Source of the DNA: Alsobacter sp045348435
Lineage (GTDB): Bacteria; Pseudomonadota; Alphaproteobacteria; Rhizobiales; Beijerinckiaceae
NCBI RefSeq assembly: GCF_045348435.1
Contig: NZ_CP157484.1
Span: forward strand, 3,472,001-3,536,000
Direction: 5' to 3'
DNA: 64,000 bases
Positions within the stretch are counted from its first letter, which is position 1, and each line of letters opens with the position of its first letter. The notes beneath the pieces were generated by a model. That model was not told the DNA's origin. It was given only the letters and a program-made list of their open reading frames with translations, and did not search any database. A program made the position numbers and the translations under genes. Below are positions 41,151 to 49,782 of the stretch, piece by piece.

Positions 41151-41681
41151 TCAGCGGTCGGCCCGCGAGCCGCTGGCCTTCAGCTGCAGGTATTTTGTGG
41201 TCACCGTGGCGACGTTCTGGTCGATCCACGACGCCATCTGCTGCTCCTCGCGCAGCGACTGCTCCAGGACCTGCGCCTCCTGGGTGAAGCCGCCGGCCTT
41301 GGCCATCGCGATCAGGGACTTGTAGGACGCGATCTCGAAGTTCTCGAAGGCCAAGTTGGCGAAGGTGTTCTTCAGGATCTCGTCGTCCGCCGTCGCGTGC
41401 ATCATCGCGCCCAGATTGGCGGTGAACTGCATGGCGGCGTCCTTGATCACCGACCGGCTCTCATCGAAACGCGCCAGGAGCTGGTCGATGCGCTCTTCCT
41501 GCTGGTTGGTCTCCTGCAGGTGGCTGCGCAGGGCCTGGGCCACCTCCGGATAGGACTCCAGCCGCTCGAGCTGCCGCTCGATCAGTTGCCTCGCCTGCTT
41601 TTCCAGCGCGTGGGCGTTGCGTAGTCCGGTCACGAATTCCGATCGGATCGTGTCGGACGCGCCTTCGCTCGCCATCGTCAT
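41151..41681 (-). CDS. Ferritin-like stress protein (DUF892/YciF type)
   Basis: This 176 aa all-helical protein has segments FVTGLRNAHALEKQARQLIE and FENFEIASYKSLIAMAKAGG, with Glu and His spaced as in DUF892 ferritin-like proteins. The ATG at 41679-41681 is preceded by GGAGG 6-7 bases away. An exact sigma-EcfG promoter lies 34 bases upstream. It is a second, diverged member beside the gene at 14105-14593. Confidence 0.85.
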   Translation of the reverse strand: MTMASEGASDTIRSEFVTGLRNAHALEKQARQLIERQLERLESYPEVAQALRSHLQETNQQEERIDQLLARFDESRSVIKDAAMQFTANLGAMMHATADDEILKNTFANLAFENFEIASYKSLIAMAKAGGFTQEAQVLEQSLREEQQMASWIDQNVATVTTKYLQLKASGSRADR

Positions 41682-41714
41682 GGTCCATCCTCCAAGGGTT
41701 GGGAGAACCGGCCT

Positions 41715-41739
41715 AACGATGGAATGCAAGCGATGTTCC
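41715..41739 (-). promoter_or_regulatory. Sigma-EcfG promoter of ferritin-like gene
   Basis: Minus strand GGAAC (41739-41735), 16 bases, CGTT (41718-41715). Confidence 0.84.
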
Positions 41740-41773
41740 GCCGCGCGGATGACGCGTTCGAAAGCGCAGGCGG

Positions 41774-44065
41774 CTATGGGGTCGGGCGCGCCGTGTCGAC
41801 CCGGGCCGGCTGCTGGACCATCGCGGAAGACGGCCGATATTCGAGCACGGTCATCCGCGTGCGGCCGGAATCCGGTCCCACATGGACCTCGACCGGACCT
41901 CCGACATCGGGCGCGGCGAAGCGGCCGCCGGGCTGCCAGTAGGCGAGATCGCTCTCCTTCAGCGTGAAGGAGATGACGCCCGCCTCGCCGGGCTTCAAAG
42001 TCACGCGCCCCATTCCGCGCAACTCCCGCACGGGACGCGACAGGCGCGCGACCTTGTGTCGGATGTAGAGCTGCGCCTGCGCGGTCCCCGGCCTCGGGCC
42101 GACATTGGTCACGTCGACCGTGACCTGCACCGACTGGCTGCCCACCATGCGCAGCCGGTCGAGTCGGGGTTCGCCCATCTCGAAGCGCGCATAGGAAAGA
42201 CCGTAGCCGAAGGGGTAGAGCGGCGTCGACGGCAGGTCGATATAGGCGCTGGTGTAGGGCTTGTAGGTCTCGGCCGCCGGCCGGCCGGTCGGCAGGTGAT
42301 CGTGGTAGATCGGGATCTGGCCGACCGAACGGGGGAAGCTGATCGGCAGCCGCCCGGTGGGCTCGTTCAGCCCGAACAGCGTCCGGGCGACCGCGAGGCC
42401 GCCTTCGCTGCCCGGGAACCAGGCCTCGAGAATGGCCGGCGCGTCGCGGTCGAGATCCTCGATGGTCAGCGGCCGCCCATTGAACAGCACCACGGCGGTT
42501 GGCTTGCCGAGGGCCAGCACCGCGCGAGCCAGCGAGAGCTGGTCGCCCGGCAGGTCCAGGGAGGCCCGGCTCGCCGCCTCTCCGCTTTGGGTGGCGTGCT
42601 CGCCGAGCGCGAGCACGACGACGTCCGCCGTCGCGGCCAGCCGCACGGCCGAGGCGATGTCTGCGGCCGTGGAGCGCTCGACCGAGCCCGCCGCCAGCGC
42701 CGTGACCCGCGCCGACGGGCCGAGCACCTGGGCGATCCCTTCTTTCAGGGTGATCGCCGCGTTAGGATCGCCATGCGCGGCCCAGGGCCCGAGGGTGTCG
42801 GCGCCGGCGTCGCCGAGCGGCCCGATGACGGCGACGGACTTGGCCGTGACGGCGAAAGGCAGCACCTCCCGGTCGTTCTTGAGGAGCACGAGCGACTTCT
42901 CGGCCAGCGCGAGCGCGACGGCCTTGTGCTGCGCGCTCCCGATCACCTCGGCTTCGCGTTTCTCGTCGGAGCGGCCGAAGGGCTGGTCGAAGAGGCCCAG
43001 ATCCTCCTTGAGTTGCAGGATGCGCCGGACGGAGTCGTCGAGCAGTCCGCCGTCGACCAGCCCCTCCCGGACCAGCAGCGGGAGCGACCCGACATAGCTC
43101 CGGCTCTCCATGTCCATGTCGGTGCCGGCCTGGAACGCGATCCGGCTGGCGTCGAAGCCGTCCTCGGCGACCCCATGCACCGGGAGTTCGCCGATCGCGC
43201 CGAAGTCGCTGACGACGATGCCCCGGAAACCCCATTCCTTCCGCAGGATGTCGCGCAGGAGCCGCTCATTGGCGACGCCCGGCACGCCATCCACGGCGTT
43301 GAACGCGGCCATCACGCAGCGCGCGTCGGCGTCCACGGCGGCCTTGAAGGGCGGCAGCTGCTGCTCCCGCAGGGCCCGCTCCGACAGATCGAGCGCGCTG
43401 TAGTCGCGGCCAGCCTCGGTCGCGCCGTTGCCGGCGAAGTGCTTGACGCAGGACGCCACGGAATCGGGCGCGGAAAGCGACTGTCCCTCCAGCCCATGGA
43501 CACGGGCGGCGGCGATCTGGGCTCCGAGCCAGGCGGACTCGCCGCTCCCCTCCGCCACGCGGCCCCAGCGCGGATCGCGCGTCACGTCCACCATGGGCGC
43601 GAAGATCCAGTTCACCCCCGCGGCCGAGGCCTCGGTCGCCGAGACCCGCTCGCCGGCCTGGATGGCCTCCATGTCCCAGCTGGCGGCCTGGCCCAGCGGG
43701 ATGGGCAGGATCGTCCGATAGCCATGCAGGACGTCGAACCCGAGAAGGAGCGGAACGCCGAGCCGGGTCTCCGTCAGCGCCATGGCCTGGAGGCTGCGGG
43801 TGTACTCGGCCCCGTAGACGTTGAAGAGGCCGCCCGCCTGCCCTTTCAGGATCGCGTCGCGCACGCTTTGCGGAGCGAAAGGCCCGGTGACCGCGTGATT
43901 GCCCGACACCAGATTGAGCTGGCCGACCTTCTCCTCCAGCGTCATGCGCGAGAGCAACTCCTCCACGCGCGGACTCGCCTGGGCCGTTTGAACAGCGCCG
44001 CAGGCGGCGAACGCCAGCGCCGCACAGGTTCGAAGCCAGGAACAAGCCATCTGGAGTCTCGCCAT
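41774..44065 (-). CDS. bglX: GH3 beta-glucosidase (BglX-like), periplasmic
   Basis: This 763 aa protein has a signal peptide (first about 30 residues, ending AQASPRVEELL). Its GH3 N-terminal barrel carries the nucleophile Asp in GIVVSDFGAIG (near 285), followed by the middle domain (KSLVLLKNDREVLPF) and a C-terminal fibronectin III-like domain (VTVDVTNVGPRPGTAQAQLY). It removes glucose from beta-linked oligosaccharides in the periplasm. No ribosome site is obvious; ATG 44065 or the ATG five codons later could be used. Confidence 0.93.
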   Translation of the reverse strand: MARLQMACSWLRTCAALAFAACGAVQTAQASPRVEELLSRMTLEEKVGQLNLVSGNHAVTGPFAPQSVRDAILKGQAGGLFNVYGAEYTRSLQAMALTETRLGVPLLLGFDVLHGYRTILPIPLGQAASWDMEAIQAGERVSATEASAAGVNWIFAPMVDVTRDPRWGRVAEGSGESAWLGAQIAAARVHGLEGQSLSAPDSVASCVKHFAGNGATEAGRDYSALDLSERALREQQLPPFKAAVDADARCVMAAFNAVDGVPGVANERLLRDILRKEWGFRGIVVSDFGAIGELPVHGVAEDGFDASRIAFQAGTDMDMESRSYVGSLPLLVREGLVDGGLLDDSVRRILQLKEDLGLFDQPFGRSDEKREAEVIGSAQHKAVALALAEKSLVLLKNDREVLPFAVTAKSVAVIGPLGDAGADTLGPWAAHGDPNAAITLKEGIAQVLGPSARVTALAAGSVERSTAADIASAVRLAATADVVVLALGEHATQSGEAASRASLDLPGDQLSLARAVLALGKPTAVVLFNGRPLTIEDLDRDAPAILEAWFPGSEGGLAVARTLFGLNEPTGRLPISFPRSVGQIPIYHDHLPTGRPAAETYKPYTSAYIDLPSTPLYPFGYGLSYARFEMGEPRLDRLRMVGSQSVQVTVDVTNVGPRPGTAQAQLYIRHKVARLSRPVRELRGMGRVTLKPGEAGVISFTLKESDLAYWQPGGRFAAPDVGGPVEVHVGPDSGRTRMTVLEYRPSSAMVQQPARVDTARPTP

Positions 44066-44120
44066 TGATCAATCGCGTGCACGGTATCGGGGGTCGTCGC
44101 GACCATAAGCTCAGCCCGGG

Positions 44121-44149
44121 CGCGCAGCAATCGCGCAGCAATCGCGCAG
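44121..44149. repeat. Short tandem repeat
   Basis: The 11-base unit CGCGCAGCAAT occurs twice plus a partial third copy between bglX and the MBL-fold gene. It is a simple slippage repeat. Confidence 0.8.
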
Positions 44150-44183
44150 GCCGGACAGGCGATCACGTAAGCTCGATGGACGT

Positions 44184-44975
44184 TCAGCGCCCGGGCAGCA
44201 CGATCACCGTCGGCGTCTCGGGCAGGGTCTCGCGCGACACCACGAGGACGGGATCGTCGCGTCGCTCCACGGGCCACTGCCGGCCGGCGCGATCGAGGAA
44301 GCGGGCCAGAGTGGCGGAGCCGAAATAGTGCATGGGGATCATCACCCGTGCGTTGAGTTGGCCCAGCACCTCGATCATGCCTTCAAGGTCGAGCGTATAG
44401 CTGCCGTCGACCGGCACGAGGACCACGTCGATCCGTCCCAGGTTCTTCAGATGACCGGGCAGCAATGTGTGATGCAGGTGACCCAGATGGGCCACGCACA
44501 GGCCCCCCGTCTCGAAAACGAAGATCGAATTGCCGTCCCGTTCCGTGCCGCCGGACCAGTCGCGGATGCTGGTGGGGACGTTCCTGATGTGCACGTCCCC
44601 GACCACGACGTCGTGCCGGGCGGCGCCGCCGCTCTCGTCCCACCCTCTCAGCACCATGGGGATCGACGGGTCCGGCCGGTCGGTGAAATGGGTCGAGTGG
44701 GCGTGATTCATCGTCACGGCGTCGAGCCGGCCGGGCGGGCGCAGATAGTCGTTATAGTCGGTCGCGATCCGGATCCCGCCCGGGCTCTCGATCACGAAAG
44801 TGGCGTGTCCGATGAAGGTGAGGCCGACCTGCCCGACGCCGAGCGCCGCGGGCTGGATGAAGGGCTGCATCGAGGACACGAGACCGGTGCAGGGCGGCTG
44901 GCGTTCCTCGGCTTGCGAGAGGGTCGAGGCGACCGCGCCCATGCAGGCCAACAACACCGTGGCGAACCTGGTCAT
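44184..44975 (-). CDS. Exported MBL-fold hydrolase (UlaG-like)
   Basis: This 263 aa protein has a signal peptide (residues 1-22). The fold is recognisable from LTFIGHATFVIESPGGIRIATD, MNHAHSTHF and LGHLHHTLLPGHL. The usual metal motif HxHxDH appears as HAHSTH, with Thr replacing Asp, so metal binding may be altered. The substrate is unknown. Confidence 0.83.
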   Translation of the reverse strand: MTRFATVLLACMGAVASTLSQAEERQPPCTGLVSSMQPFIQPAALGVGQVGLTFIGHATFVIESPGGIRIATDYNDYLRPPGRLDAVTMNHAHSTHFTDRPDPSIPMVLRGWDESGGAARHDVVVGDVHIRNVPTSIRDWSGGTERDGNSIFVFETGGLCVAHLGHLHHTLLPGHLKNLGRIDVVLVPVDGSYTLDLEGMIEVLGQLNARVMIPMHYFGSATLARFLDRAGRQWPVERRDDPVLVVSRETLPETPTVIVLPGR

Positions 44976-45082
44976 CCGTGGCCTCCCTCAGCGCGATGTC
45001 ATCCAATCACCGTTCCGGGGTTCTCGCCACAGGGCACTCATCCGGCGGGCGCGACGGGTCGTCGCGCGCCGCCGAACGTGCG

Positions 45083-45304
45083 TCAGGCCGACTGGGCCAA
45101 CTCCACCACCACGCCGTCGCCGAGATCGGCCAGCGCCGCGATCAGCTCCTCCTGGAGGTGGAGGATCTCGCGGCCACGCGGAGCCACGCTCACGACGATC
45201 CGGGACGACGCCTGCGACGTGGAAATCCGAGGCTCGGTGATTTTCTGTTCCGCGAGGAACGGCGCGAGCCTGCGCCTGATCTTATCGTCATCGATAGAAG
45301 CCAT
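45083..45304 (-). CDS. Small hypothetical protein
   Basis: This is a 73 aa protein from the ATG at 45302-45304, which has an AGGAGGG site. Sequence features include SIDDDKIRRRLAPFLAEQKI and LHLQEELIAALADLGDGV, suggesting a small alpha/beta fold. The family was not recognised. A large perfect inverted repeat sits 45 bases upstream in its presumed leader. A longer frame to 45466 would run through that repeat. Confidence 0.65.
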   Translation of the reverse strand: MASIDDDKIRRRLAPFLAEQKITEPRISTSQASSRIVVSVAPRGREILHLQEELIAALADLGDGVVVELAQSA

Positions 45305-45348
45305 CGAAGCCCTCCTGAAGGTGCAAGAGACTGCAAAAGTGAGGGGAA

Positions 45349-45398
45349 CCCGGCGTGCTGCAGTGCACAGCGAGCTTGCCGCACTGCAGCACGCCGGG
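45349..45398. repeat. Perfect 18-base inverted repeat
   Basis: The arm at 45349-45366 (CCCGGCGTGCTGCAGTGC) pairs without mismatch with 45381-45398 around a 14-base loop. No T-run follows on either strand, so it is not a standard terminator. It lies in the leader of the 73 aa gene and between two divergent genes. Confidence 0.9.
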
Positions 45399-45479
45399 AG
45401 CCGCCCCGTCAACTCACGGCTGTGTCGCACCAGCCCGGCGACCCTCAGCGCAAACTCCTCCGACAAGCTCGGTCTTCAC

Positions 45480-45504
45480 GGAACGCATTGATCGGACTGA
45501 CGTT
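45480..45504 (+). promoter_or_regulatory. Sigma-EcfG promoter of the 84 aa secreted protein
   Basis: GGAAC (45480-45484), 16 bases, CGTT (45501-45504), 47 bases before the ATG at 45552. Confidence 0.84.
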
Positions 45505-45551
45505 GTCAGGACAGCGAACACGTGTGGTCGCATGATGAACGAGGGAACGTG

Positions 45552-45806
45552 ATGAAGACTGTTGCAATCGCCATCGCCCTGGGTCTGCTCGGATCGTCCG
45601 CCGCCATGGCGCAGAGCGTCACCATCGACACCGGCGGACACCGGGGATGGGACCGCGGTCGCCATGAGGGCTTCCGGATGCATCGCGACCGCGACGTTTC
45701 GGTTCGCCGCGTGGAGACCGGCTCGGTCGGTTGCCGCACCACGACGATCCGCAAGCGCAATTTCGACGGCGACATGGTCGTCAAGCGTATCCGCCGCTGC
45801 GACTGA
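45552..45806 (+). CDS. Small secreted basic protein under sigma EcfG
   Basis: This 84 aa protein has a signal peptide (MKTVAIAIALGLLGSSAAMA) followed by a His/Arg/Asp-rich mature part with two Cys (GSVGCRTTTIRKRN; KRIRRCD) that may form a disulfide. Similar small periplasmic proteins are common in Hyphomicrobiales but have no known role. The ATG at 45552 follows GAGGG. A terminator follows. Confidence 0.8.
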   Translation: MKTVAIAIALGLLGSSAAMAQSVTIDTGGHRGWDRGRHEGFRMHRDRDVSVRRVETGSVGCRTTTIRKRNFDGDMVVKRIRRCD

Positions 45807-45826
45807 CCGTCGCGGCCCGGAACGTG

Positions 45827-45857
45827 AAAAGGCCGGCGCTCGCCGGCCTTTTTTCGT
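45827..45857 (+). terminator. Terminator of the 84 aa gene
   Basis: AAAAGGCCGGCG / CGCCGGCCTTTTTT hairpin. Confidence 0.88.
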
Positions 45858-45870
45858 TGTTGAACGCCTG

Positions 45871-45899
45871 AAAAAAGGGCCGGCTTCGCGCCGGCCCTT
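45871..45899 (-). terminator. Terminator of the CsbD-like gene
   Basis: GGGCCGGC / GCCGGCCC stem with A6 on the left, giving T6 on the minus strand. Confidence 0.85.
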
Positions 45900-45920
45900 G
45901 TCCGATACCGTGGGCTGCCC

Positions 45921-46100
45921 TTAGCGGGTGGCCTTCTTGGCTGCGTCCTTGACGTCGCCGACGGCGCTGCGGGCCTCGCCCTTCGCCTTGTCGGCCTTGC
46001 CTTCGGCCTGCAGCTTCTCATCGCCCATGAGCTTGCCGGCTGCGTCCTTCACAGCGCCCTTGGCCTTGTCGGCCGCGCCCTTGATGTGCTGCTTGTCCAT
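45921..46100 (-). CDS. CsbD-family stress protein
   Basis: This 59 aa hydrophilic protein reads MDKQHIKGAADKAKGAVKDA and ends in DVKDAAKKATR, the CsbD/YjbJ pattern of Lys/Ala-rich amphipathic helices induced by general stress. The ATG at 46098-46100 has a GAGGAG site. Upstream there is only a one-mismatch promoter match (46132-46156). Confidence 0.9.
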   Translation of the reverse strand: MDKQHIKGAADKAKGAVKDAAGKLMGDEKLQAEGKADKAKGEARSAVGDVKDAAKKATR

Positions 46101-46131
46101 GCTGCGCTCCTCTCGTGGTGTCTCGGCCAAC

Positions 46132-46156
46132 AACGCATGGAGAGGCCGCTTGTTCA
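46132..46156 (-). promoter_or_regulatory. Degenerate sigma-EcfG promoter of the CsbD-like gene
   Basis: Minus strand TGAAC, 16 bases, CGTT; one mismatch in the -35 element. Confidence 0.4.
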
Positions 46157-46247
46157 CGCTCCGCCGGATAATTCGGCCGCACGTTTTCCCGGTTTTCGAT
46201 CTTTACACTCTGTAATACAACCTATGAGATAAATCGCGTCTCGGATT

Positions 46248-46269
46248 GTCATGCATTGCGACGCATGAC
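46248..46269. promoter_or_regulatory. Operator-like inverted repeat upstream of Crp/Fnr gene
   Basis: GTCATGC, 8 bases, GCATGAC, in an AT-richer leader 117 bases before the regulator start. It may be a binding site for a dimeric regulator. The left arm lies in a 13-mer also found at 35571-35583. Confidence 0.4.
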
Positions 46270-46385
46270 GGCGCAACTTCTACGCACGGTCAAGTGGGTG
46301 ATTCGCCTAAGCCGCGAAAAAGCTCCCTAGCCCCCAACGGTGGATGGCCCCCTGCTCCAACCGCCTCGTCTTGAAGGACACTTCT

Positions 46386-47075
46386 ATGTTGATGACCATT
46401 CAGCAGAGCTACTCCGTCGAAGGTCTTCGTTCGACGCCTTTGTTCCGCGACTCCTCGCCCGGAACTCTCGAACACTTCTCACGCCTGTGCCTCGTTCAGC
46501 GCGTTCCGTCCGGAACGGAGCTGATCGGCGCCCGTGAACGGCCGGGCTTCGTGCACATCATCCTGGATGGCGCGGTGGAGCTGTTTTCGACCGAAGCCGG
46601 CCGTGAGGCCATGTTGTGCACCGTCCGCGACGGCCTGGCCGTAGGCTTGGACGCGCTGCTGTCGAGCGACGAGCCGGTGCATGGCGCGCGCACCCTCACC
46701 ACGGCCCGCCTGCTGGCGGTCCCGGGAGGCGCCCTTGCGCCGGCGCTCGCCAGCGACGCCGGACTCGCCATGGCGGCCGCTGTGATCACGTCGACGCTCT
46801 CGACCCGTCTCGCCAAGGAACTGGCGGAGCAGAAGCTGCGCACCTCGATCGAGCGCCTCGCCCACTGGCTGCTGCGCGTGCAGCGCCACTTCGGCGGGGC
46901 GGAGCGGTTCGAGCTGCCCTATTCGAAGCGCACGCTCGCGCTCCGTCTGGGAATGACGCCCGAAAGCCTGTCCCGCAACTTCGCCCAGATCGAGAAGAGC
47001 GGTTGCCGGATCGACGGCCCGTTCGTCACCGTCACCGACGCCGCCAAGCTTGAGTCGCTGGCGCGGATGAACTGA
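46386..47075 (+). CDS. Crp/Fnr-family transcriptional regulator
   Basis: This 229 aa protein has a cyclic nucleotide-binding-type domain (residues about 15-130) and a C-terminal winged helix-turn-helix (recognition helix in RLGMTPESLSRNFAQIEKSG). The four N-terminal Cys of Fnr are absent, so it is not an Fe-S oxygen sensor. It starts at ATG 46386 with AAGGA upstream; an ATG two codons later is an alternative. Target genes are unknown. Confidence 0.9.
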   Translation: MLMTIQQSYSVEGLRSTPLFRDSSPGTLEHFSRLCLVQRVPSGTELIGARERPGFVHIILDGAVELFSTEAGREAMLCTVRDGLAVGLDALLSSDEPVHGARTLTTARLLAVPGGALAPALASDAGLAMAAAVITSTLSTRLAKELAEQKLRTSIERLAHWLLRVQRHFGGAERFELPYSKRTLALRLGMTPESLSRNFAQIEKSGCRIDGPFVTVTDAAKLESLARMN

Positions 47076-47253
47076 CGGATCGACCCGCGCGGGCGGCCGA
47101 ATGGCCGCCCTGCGGCCTGAAATCGCACCTTGTCAGGCTTCAAGCGTACGGTTTAGCACTCGTAATATTGATAACACAATTGAGCGAAGTCATTTGGTTG
47201 ACCTACAAGCGAGTAGCACGCCTAAGTAGGCTGTCGCTTTCAGAATCGCATCG

Positions 47254-48411
47254 ATGGTCAGCAGCATCCGCCAGAGCCGTCCGCAAAGAGACCCGCCCGC
47301 CCACGGGCGCCTCCCCATTTTAAGGCCGGGGTACATGCGCGTGGGCCCGCTGGCGACCGCTTCGGACGTGCTTGCAGGCCTCGGGCACACCCTGGAGGAG
47401 GCCTGCCGGGCGTCCGGAGTGAGCGCCAAGCTGCTGCGCGATCCCGATTCAGTCATCTCGTTCGAGGACTGCGGCCGCTTCCTGCAGGCTGGGGCGGCCC
47501 TGTCCGGCGCTCCCCATTTCGGCCTTCTCGTGGGCGTCGCCGCCACGCCCTCCTCGCTGGGGTTGGTCGGCTTCCTCGCCCAGCATGCGCCGACCGTCCG
47601 CTCCGCTTTGGCCAATCTCAGCGCCTTCATGCACCACCAGGGACGCGGGATGCTCATCCTGGTGGACGAACAGGACGACGTGGTCACGCTCCACTGCGTG
47701 ATGCTGCACGCGCAGGCGGCCGGATTGAACCAGACGGCGGAGATGGTCTTGGGCGTCGCCTGGACCACCCTGAAGGCGATCTGCGGCCCGGACTGGCGCG
47801 CCATCCAGATCGATCTGTCCCGCAGCCGTCCTGAGGAGGCCGGATCCTATCGGCACCTGCTGGAGGCACCGGTGAGGTTTGATTCCGAGGAGGCCGGGAT
47901 CGAATTTTCGACGTCCTGGCTGGACCGCCCCGTGCCAGGCTCCGACAAAGCGCTTTTCCGATTCCTGAGAGGGCAAATCGAAGCGGCGGAAGAGTTGACC
48001 GAGCACTCGATGTCGGAGGAGGTCAGCAGGATCATTCGGACGCGGCTGCAGGACAGCGATCTCTCCGTCGATGCGGTAGCGGCCGCCATGAGCTTCAACC
48101 GCCGGACCCTTAGCCGCCGGCTCGCCGCCGAGGGCGTGAGCTTCTCGTCCCTGCTGGCGGCCGTCCGATACGACGTCGCCAAGCGGCTCTTGCGCTCCAC
48201 CGCCATTCCGCTGAGCGAAATCGCTCTGTCGATCGGCTATTCGGAAGCGAGCGCCTTCACCCGGGCGTTCCGCGAGTGGTCCGGCGCGAGCCCTCAACAA
48301 TGGCGGACCGACAACCAGAGCCCACTGGCCCGCGTGTCGAAGACATTGAAGCAGGATGGACCGATCGCGGCGCCGCTGCAGGCCGACATGCTCGGTTACG
48401 CGCCGGATTAG
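47254..48411 (+). CDS. AraC-family transcriptional regulator (OruR/ArgR-like)
   Basis: This 385 aa protein has an N-terminal arabinose-binding-type domain of the 3-helix OruR/FeaR group (about 25-215, SLGLVGFLAQHAPTVRSALA) and a C-terminal AraC double HTH (about 265-350, SVDAVAAAMSFNRRTLSRRL then SLIGYSEASAFTRAFREWSG-like). It ends 4 bases inside the end of the convergent amine oxidase gene, which may be its target. The start could be internal at MRVGPLATASD. Confidence 0.9.
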   Translation: MVSSIRQSRPQRDPPAHGRLPILRPGYMRVGPLATASDVLAGLGHTLEEACRASGVSAKLLRDPDSVISFEDCGRFLQAGAALSGAPHFGLLVGVAATPSSLGLVGFLAQHAPTVRSALANLSAFMHHQGRGMLILVDEQDDVVTLHCVMLHAQAAGLNQTAEMVLGVAWTTLKAICGPDWRAIQIDLSRSRPEEAGSYRHLLEAPVRFDSEEAGIEFSTSWLDRPVPGSDKALFRFLRGQIEAAEELTEHSMSEEVSRIIRTRLQDSDLSVDAVAAAMSFNRRTLSRRLAAEGVSFSSLLAAVRYDVAKRLLRSTAIPLSEIALSIGYSEASAFTRAFREWSGASPQQWRTDNQSPLARVSKTLKQDGPIAAPLQADMLGYAPD

Positions 48412-49715
48412 AAACCGGTGGCCTTGGCCGCCATCAGTACGGCTTCGGCGGCCTTGCGGCCGGCCAGCGTGGCCCCGCCCACCGTCATCGCCCCGCCGAT
48501 GGTGTCTCCCCCGCCCGACGTCGCCTCGCCCGCCAGGAAAACGCGCTCGCCGAACGGCTCCGCCAGCGCCTGCCTCGCCGCCGCTTCGCCGGGAGGAGCG
48601 TAGGAGTAGGACCCCCGCGCGAACGGGTCCGTCACCCAGTCCGACAGACGTCCGGCGCGCAGGCGATCCCGGGCCCGGGCGCCCACAACGCCGCAGAACG
48701 TATCGAGGAGCGCATGGACGGCGGCCTTCTCGCCCATGTTGATCAGCTCCCGGGCGGGCGTGCCGCCGATCGTGCCGATCACGATGTTCCTGTCGAACGG
48801 CCAGAGCTCCAGATTGAAACCCGTCTCCAGCGGATAGATGTCGCTGGGGGAAGGCCAGTCGAAGCGCTCGCCGTCGAATTCGAGGACCACCTTGGTCAGC
48901 GCTCCCATCCGCAGCGCGCCGATGGCGTCCCGGACGGGCGCCGGCGGAACGGGATCGAAGCGGATCCCCTCTCCGGCCAGCACGCCCAGCGGGGCGGTCA
49001 CGATGACGGCGCGGGCCCGGATGGCGCCCCAGGCGCCCTCGACGACCACGCCGGCGCCTCCCCATGCGATGCGCGACACGGGGCTATTGAGCCGGATCGG
49101 CAGCCCGGCCGACGATGCCGCCACGAGCGCGCCATAGCCGGACGGAACGGTCCTGTCCCGCCCCTCCCAGAGTTGCCGGAGATCAGCCAGACCGATCCGC
49201 TCCGGATCTTCCCCGATCGCCTGCCGCCCATACCGGACCGCCGCATCCCGCACCTCCACGGGCTCGTCCCGCACAAGGTCGGCCAGCGTGCGGTCGGGTC
49301 CGTCGTCGGACGGGTGCATGAGGTCCCAGAGCCGGTCGGAGCCCGAGCGGCGTCGGCGGCGCTCCGGCTCGACCAGGCGCACCCCGTCGCGAAAGGGGAC
49401 GCCGCCGCCCCAGCCGCGGTGGGGCGGCAGCGGCGTTTCGAGAGAGCGCGCGATGTCCACCCACGGATTGCGGTCGGCGTAGTGCACATAGGCCGCGCCT
49501 GCATCGAATGGCGTGTCGCCGCACCGGTCCGTAAAGGCCCGTCCGCCCACGCGCGAGCGCGCTTCGAGAACCAGCACGCCGGATCCCGCTGCCTGAAGGA
49601 CCCGAGCCGCCGCGAGCCCAGCCGCTCCCGCCCCCACGATGACGACGTCGACGTCGTTGAGCGTGTCGGATCCGGCGATGCGCGATGAGGGGATGGACGA
49701 TGAGGGGATGGACAT
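48408..49715 (-). CDS. Flavin-dependent amine oxidase
   Basis: This is a 435 aa protein from the ATG at 49713-49715. It has the FAD-binding motif VVIVGAGAAGLAAARVLQAA and LEARSRVGGRAFT, and a C-terminal FAD segment (RVFLAGEATSGGGDTIGGAM), typical of monoamine/polyamine oxidases. The substrate is unknown. It is 67 bases after the stressosome-linked kinase operon on the same strand and could be its last gene, or form a unit with the convergent AraC regulator. Confidence 0.88.
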   Translation of the reverse strand: MSIPSSSIPSSRIAGSDTLNDVDVVIVGAGAAGLAAARVLQAAGSGVLVLEARSRVGGRAFTDRCGDTPFDAGAAYVHYADRNPWVDIARSLETPLPPHRGWGGGVPFRDGVRLVEPERRRRRSGSDRLWDLMHPSDDGPDRTLADLVRDEPVEVRDAAVRYGRQAIGEDPERIGLADLRQLWEGRDRTVPSGYGALVAASSAGLPIRLNSPVSRIAWGGAGVVVEGAWGAIRARAVIVTAPLGVLAGEGIRFDPVPPAPVRDAIGALRMGALTKVVLEFDGERFDWPSPSDIYPLETGFNLELWPFDRNIVIGTIGGTPARELINMGEKAAVHALLDTFCGVVGARARDRLRAGRLSDWVTDPFARGSYSYAPPGEAAARQALAEPFGERVFLAGEATSGGGDTIGGAMTVGGATLAGRKAAEAVLMAAKATGF

Positions 49716-49782
49716 GGAGAAGCGCCTCGGGGCTGCGTGCTGGCATGTAGGGCCAGCCTGCGCCCGGTCCAGCCGCCGCGGC

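Noticed and set aside
44121..44149. CRISPR-like repeat
   Set aside because: Only 2.6 copies of an 11-base unit with no spacers; simple tandem repeat.
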